Assembly (NCBI GenBank): GCA_964391885.1
Contig: CAYMNU010000047.1
Location: 1-8,510, forward strand
Source of the DNA: CAYMNU01 sp964391885
GTDB lineage: Archaea > Altiarchaeota > Altiarchaeia > JAFGQM01
Length of the DNA: 8,510 nt
Direction: 5' to 3'
How positions within the stretch are numbered: position 1 is the stretch's first letter; every line of letters begins with the position of its first letter. The position numbers and the translations under genes are program-made. Shown one piece after another: positions 5,700 to 8,510 of this stretch. The notes beneath the pieces are model-generated. The model saw only the letters and a list, made by a program, of their open reading frames with translations, ran no database searches and was not told where the DNA came from.

Positions 5700-6485
5700 C
5701 TAGAGAAAATCTTTGCCGGGGTGTTTGCGCGACTCATCAATAATTTTTTCAAGGATATCCAAACCGGCTTTGCTTTCAATCATATTCCCTAAATGTAATG
5801 CATCAGCCCCAGCCAAAAAAAGTTCTTTGGAATGACTTGCCGTTCTTATACCACTAGTGGGTATCAAAAATAGTTCGGTTCGTTTAGATAATAAGGAAAT
5901 ATGTTCTGATGGCGGGATTAACTTACAACCCGATCCCCCTGCTAGGATATAAAATCTAAACCCGCAATTTTGCATGGCTAATGCAATAGCCAATGAAATT
6001 TCAGGTTTTTCTCGCGGCACTAGATTAGGTTGAGCTAACCAGGCTGCAGTTTTGATATCTCCACGTTCATCGAAAACATATGCCGTTGGAATAGTTTCAA
6101 TTGATTTTTCATTAGCAATAATTGAATTATTAGTCAACCAATCCCTTAAATAGAAAAGGTTGTTTGCATTCCACATACTCATCCAATATATGGCAATATT
6201 TTTATTGGTATTTCTAATCGGGGGGAGACCAAAGGTTGTTAAGTATGCGGTTACAGTGAAATTGAAGTCTTCTACTGCAGTTTTTAGAGATAAATCAAAA
6301 AGTGCTGGATTCATAAAGCTACCGCCCATTGCAATATGTGAAATATCGAGTTTTTTTATCTTCTCTAGTGTTGTAATCAAGCCATCCGCCGTGTACTTAT
6401 CTGGATCTATTTGTGGTATCACTAATGGAGCTTCCGCTCTCAATTTGTACATCTTTTTCTCAACAAAGCCAATCGATTTAACCAT
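5700..6485 (-). CDS. Divergent geranylgeranylglyceryl phosphate synthase (GGGPS/PcrB) family protein
   Basis: A 261-aa TIM barrel of the GGGPS/PcrB family, which joins an isoprenoid diphosphate to glycerol-1-phosphate in archaeal ether-lipid synthesis. Family landmarks appear in order: PQIDPDK (24-30, D27 near the magnesium site), AMGGSF (52-57), YWMSMWNANN (100-109), ETIPTAYVF (130-138), PREKPEISLAIALA (157-170), FYILAGGSGC (178-187), SGIRTAS (211-217) and AGADALHLGN (225-234). The IPTAY and KPE blocks point to group II. Two normally strict motifs are altered: the YLEAGSGA-type segment lacks its glutamate, and the GGGIR phosphate-binding turn reads TSGIR. The barrel may therefore use another substrate or be non-catalytic. 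The gene starts 6 nt after the tandem V4R gene, so co-translation is likely. No Shine-Dalgarno site is seen; M12 is an alternative start. Confidence 0.85.
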   Translation of the reverse strand: MVKSIGFVEKKMYKLRAEAPLVIPQIDPDKYTADGLITTLEKIKKLDISHIAMGGSFMNPALFDLSLKTAVEDFNFTVTAYLTTFGLPPIRNTNKNIAIYWMSMWNANNLFYLRDWLTNNSIIANEKSIETIPTAYVFDERGDIKTAAWLAQPNLVPREKPEISLAIALAMQNCGFRFYILAGGSGCKLIPPSEHISLLSKRTELFLIPTSGIRTASHSKELFLAGADALHLGNMIESKAGLDILEKIIDESRKHPGKDFL

Positions 6486-6491
6486 CTTGAG

Positions 6492-7634
6492 TTATTTAGA
6501 CTTAAATAATAGTGAGAGGTGACCTTCGGATATGCTCATGCTCGGTTTTTCTAAAATAATGTTTCTACTAAATAATCTAGAGAACAGACCAGAAAACAGC
6601 CCACGAGCAATTACATAATCGATATCCTTATAATATTTTGTCCAAGGAAAGTGACGAATTGCCACTCTAAACTCAGCATTGCCCGAAAAAATTGTAAGTT
6701 CACCCCACCCCAGTGCTGAAATTAACTCCATTATACCCAAGAGATCTTTGTTATCTGACCCTGGAAATAATTCTTTTCCGACCTCAAAAGCGGAATTAAA
6801 CATCAAGTCTTGCATTTCCTTATCTTTCATACCTTTTTCCAATAAATACATCCCACCGACTTCGAATAAAAAGAAGCGCTGCCCCTTGTGAGAGATTATC
6901 CCACGATGATATTCTATAACTTTTGCATCCAAGAATGTTTGGAAAGATTTAGTATACTTAATGGTAGTTTCTTTATTAAATGCTTCATATTCTGAGGGGT
7001 TTTGAGCCAAATCAGAAAGATTGGTTTCTGTAAAAAATCTACCATTTTTAGCCCTACTTTTCACTATTTCTGCAGGGGCTGCCAAGACATTGCAGGTATG
7101 CGTTTCATCAAAACCCCTGCTATCATATAAACAAGCCTCAATATTGTTATTTTGGAACATCCAGGATATTAGACCCGCAGTACCTCCTGTTGCAAAAAAC
7201 AGATCATAACCCAACTTACGACAGATTACAAAGTTTTTTAGAGTATACTCAACAAGCTGGTTCGTATTATCTATATGTGGGCGAATCATACTAGCATAGG
7301 TACCTTCCACAAAGTGGCTAGCTATGTTTATCCATTTGTTGACTTTCTTGCCCGGATTTCCCTTAATGTTTTCAAAGTGGCCTTGCTGTGCAAAACTATA
7401 CCCAAACTTTTTACCAATTGAGTATAGGATTCTTTCGCCCCGTACACCGAACTTTTCTATGAACTGTTTCTCGAAAGTTACAAAAAAGTTTTCAGGAAAG
7501 AGTATCTGTCGTGCAAATATCGGCGTTTTACCAGAAATTCTAAAATCGACAAACCCAGGTTTATCAAAGATAAGGGCATGCGGAATTATATAATTCTTCA
7601 CATAAAGTTTTACTATCTTATCTTGTATTGCCAT
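6492..7634 (-). CDS. Tandem V4R-like protein (two degenerate V4R halves)
   Basis: A 380-aa soluble protein that I read as two V4R-like halves. The first half has LFPENFFVTFEKQF followed by RGERILYSIGKKFGYSFA (45-82), then FFATGGTAGLISWMF (146-160) and E166-A-C168 to C181 (NVLAAP follows), corresponding to the AGG and C...C parts of V4R. The second half runs from about 253 to 378: a GKELF helix, ALGWGE (307-312) matching the GWGDG turn of the other V4R protein, then IARGLFSGLFSRLFSRN and a final strand pair. It has no cysteines, so it cannot carry the usual cysteine site. Its start codon overlaps the KaiC stop by one base (TAATG), implying translational coupling and probably a physical KaiC partner. 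A ligand-sensor role is inferred from the family. Confidence 0.7.
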   Translation of the reverse strand: MAIQDKIVKLYVKNYIIPHALIFDKPGFVDFRISGKTPIFARQILFPENFFVTFEKQFIEKFGVRGERILYSIGKKFGYSFAQQGHFENIKGNPGKKVNKWINIASHFVEGTYASMIRPHIDNTNQLVEYTLKNFVICRKLGYDLFFATGGTAGLISWMFQNNNIEACLYDSRGFDETHTCNVLAAPAEIVKSRAKNGRFFTETNLSDLAQNPSEYEAFNKETTIKYTKSFQTFLDAKVIEYHRGIISHKGQRFFLFEVGGMYLLEKGMKDKEMQDLMFNSAFEVGKELFPGSDNKDLLGIMELISALGWGELTIFSGNAEFRVAIRHFPWTKYYKDIDYVIARGLFSGLFSRLFSRNIILEKPSMSISEGHLSLLFKSK

Positions 7635-8368
7635 TATAAATCAATAGTAAGTCCATTTTTACCAATAGAATAAGAATGAGTGCCCTCAACCATTGCGGAA
7701 TGTCTCAGTTTTCTAATTTCAATACTGCGATTTAATGCATCACCAATAGGAATGTGCTTCAAGAGAATGACTCCATCAGCAAGGAACTCTGATACCGTAT
7801 CCCTGCTTAAGTAATTACTTGTTTCAGGTAATTCGGAGATTAATACAGTAGTCGCTCCGAAATTTTTTAGCTTATCCATAATTCCCATGACTGCACGTCG
7901 AAGTACGGATTCGGGGGCTGAGAAGTTAATATTATCCTTTTTAACTCCATAATCAAGTAACATTTCAAAAAAGGTTAGGGTTTCGGCGTAGACCCCGTAA
8001 GTGGAGATTGAATCAAATACTATTCGAGAAGGAGAAAAGGAGCCCAATTCTGCCAATATTTTATCATTTATTGACTTTAGATGTTCCCGATTTGGATTGA
8101 ATGCCAATAAACGAATTTTTTGACTTTTTTCAAAGTCCTTTAAATTTAGACCCAGTGCACTAGATTGTTGTATCAATTCATCAATACTTTCTTCAAAACT
8201 TATGAATACTCCCTTTTCTCCGAGTTTGGCACCATGGATTAAGTATTGTAAGCCAAAAATTGTTTTACCTGCACCAGCTTGGCCACTGACCAGAATAGTA
8301 TGGCCCTTTGGAAACCCACCATTAATCAATGGATCCAATCCGTTTATTCCAGTCTTAACACGTTCCAT
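7634..8368 (-). CDS. Second single-domain KaiC-like ATPase, operon leader
   Basis: A 244-aa KaiC/RadA-like P-loop ATPase. It starts ERVKTGINGLDPLINGGFP. Walker A is GQAGAGKT (29-36), the catalytic pair is E59-E60 in ISFEES, and Walker B is RIVFDSIS with D119. The C-terminal EIRKLRHSAMVEGTHSYSI (about 218-236) is the conserved K-x-R-x-x-x-x-x-x-x-H type segment. It is clearly homologous to the plus-strand KaiC in this window but too divergent, in protein and base composition, to be a recent duplicate. It is the first of four minus-strand genes spaced -1, 6 and 14 nt apart and has a TATA box about 45 nt upstream. It is probably a hexameric signalling ATPase acting with the tandem V4R protein, whose start overlaps its stop. 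Confidence 0.93.
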   Translation of the reverse strand: MERVKTGINGLDPLINGGFPKGHTILVSGQAGAGKTIFGLQYLIHGAKLGEKGVFISFEESIDELIQQSSALGLNLKDFEKSQKIRLLAFNPNREHLKSINDKILAELGSFSPSRIVFDSISTYGVYAETLTFFEMLLDYGVKKDNINFSAPESVLRRAVMGIMDKLKNFGATTVLISELPETSNYLSRDTVSEFLADGVILLKHIPIGDALNRSIEIRKLRHSAMVEGTHSYSIGKNGLTIDL

Positions 8369-8408
8369 GATAAACTAGGTTTTAGGCTATATACATTACC
8401 TCTTTTCC

Positions 8409-8416
8409 TATATAAA
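8409..8416 (-). promoter_or_regulatory. TATA box for the KaiC-V4R-GGGPS-HAD operon
   Basis: On the minus strand this reads TTTATATA followed by GG, centred about 45 nt upstream of the KaiC ATG (8366-8368). This predicts initiation near 8387 and an 18-20-nt leader. A second AT-rich string nearer the ATG (TGTATATAGCC, minus strand) is too close for leaderless use. Confidence 0.6.
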
Positions 8417-8490
8417 TTAGATTTCACATAATTTTAATGACGAAAAACAAGTATGTACTATTTTTTAATATAAAATTTCAATAATATAAA

Positions 8491-8510
8491 ATGCCCCCCT
8501 ATGATATCTC
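8491..8510 (+). CDS. Possible start of a divergent gene (partial)
   Basis: An ATG at 8491 opens a frame (MPPYDI) that runs off the window. About 24 nt upstream is TTTTTTAATATAAAA (8461-8475), a good TATA-like stretch at the spacing used by other genes here. Only six codons are visible, so this is a positional guess. Confidence 0.25.

Larger units (their letters stand above)
4800..8510. other. AT-rich block, probable horizontally acquired region (right edge outside the window)
   Basis: Hand counts of 60-base rows give 60% GC at 4681-4740, 48% at 4741-4800, 40% at 4801-4860 and 33% at 4861-4920. The remainder to 8510 stays visibly AT-rich, while most of the window before 4800 is GC-rich apart from the FilR1 sensor half. 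The block holds the last quarter of the first KaiC gene and the whole four-gene minus-strand operon. No integrase, insertion sequence, tRNA or terminal repeat is visible at the left edge. Confidence 0.7.

Noticed and set aside
6160..6522. Plus-strand open frame with hydrophobic stretches, membrane-protein-like
   Set aside because: It is antisense to the GGGPS-like gene. The hydrophobic look arises from the complement of charged and polar AT-rich codons.

Overview
The window is almost certainly archaeal. Start codons are mostly preceded about 25 nt upstream by AT-rich TATA-box-like stretches rather than by Shine-Dalgarno sites, which suggests leaderless or short-leader transcripts. The gene content also fits: single-domain KaiC/RadA-like ATPases, V4R-domain proteins, a wHTH-FilR1 regulator and a group-II-like geranylgeranylglyceryl phosphate synthase (GGGPS) homologue. 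The lineage cannot be fixed from the sequence alone; a euryarchaeal or DPANN genome would both fit.

Layout. Positions 1-60 hold the C-terminal tail of a plus-strand gene. It converges on a minus-strand pair: an NYN/PIN-like nuclease gene and an HD-domain phosphohydrolase gene. Upstream of that pair (1782-1859) is a tandem duplication of a 39-bp unit. Each copy contains a perfect or near-perfect hairpin, and two stem base pairs differ between the copies in a compensatory way. Next comes a minus-strand wHTH-FilR1 regulator, divergent from a small DUF4258 protein. The DUF4258 gene runs tail-to-tail, overlapping by 14 bp, into a YgiT-type zinc-finger gene; the pair resembles a rearranged toxin-antitoxin module. 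A plus-strand V4R protein and a KaiC-like ATPase follow.

From about 4800, inside the KaiC gene, the base composition drops from about 60% to 33-40% GC and stays low to the window end. This AT-rich block carries a tightly packed four-gene minus-strand operon. In transcription order it is a second KaiC-like ATPase, a 380-aa protein that reads as two V4R-like halves, a divergent GGGPS homologue with altered active-site motifs, and a HAD-superfamily phosphatase. The genes overlap or are spaced by 1-14 nt, and a good TATA box lies upstream of the first.

How the genes may work together (inference): the window contains two independent KaiC + V4R pairs of different base composition on opposite strands, so KaiC ATPases and V4R ligand sensors probably form a functional unit. 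In the AT-rich cassette this unit is coupled to a lipid-biosynthesis-like TIM barrel and a phosphatase. That combination is the best candidate here for an undescribed system, perhaps sensing or making an isoprenoid-glycerol or related small molecule. The KaiC gene at the junction looks like a recombinant: its 5' three-quarters have the local host-like composition and its 3' quarter has the composition of the AT-rich block.
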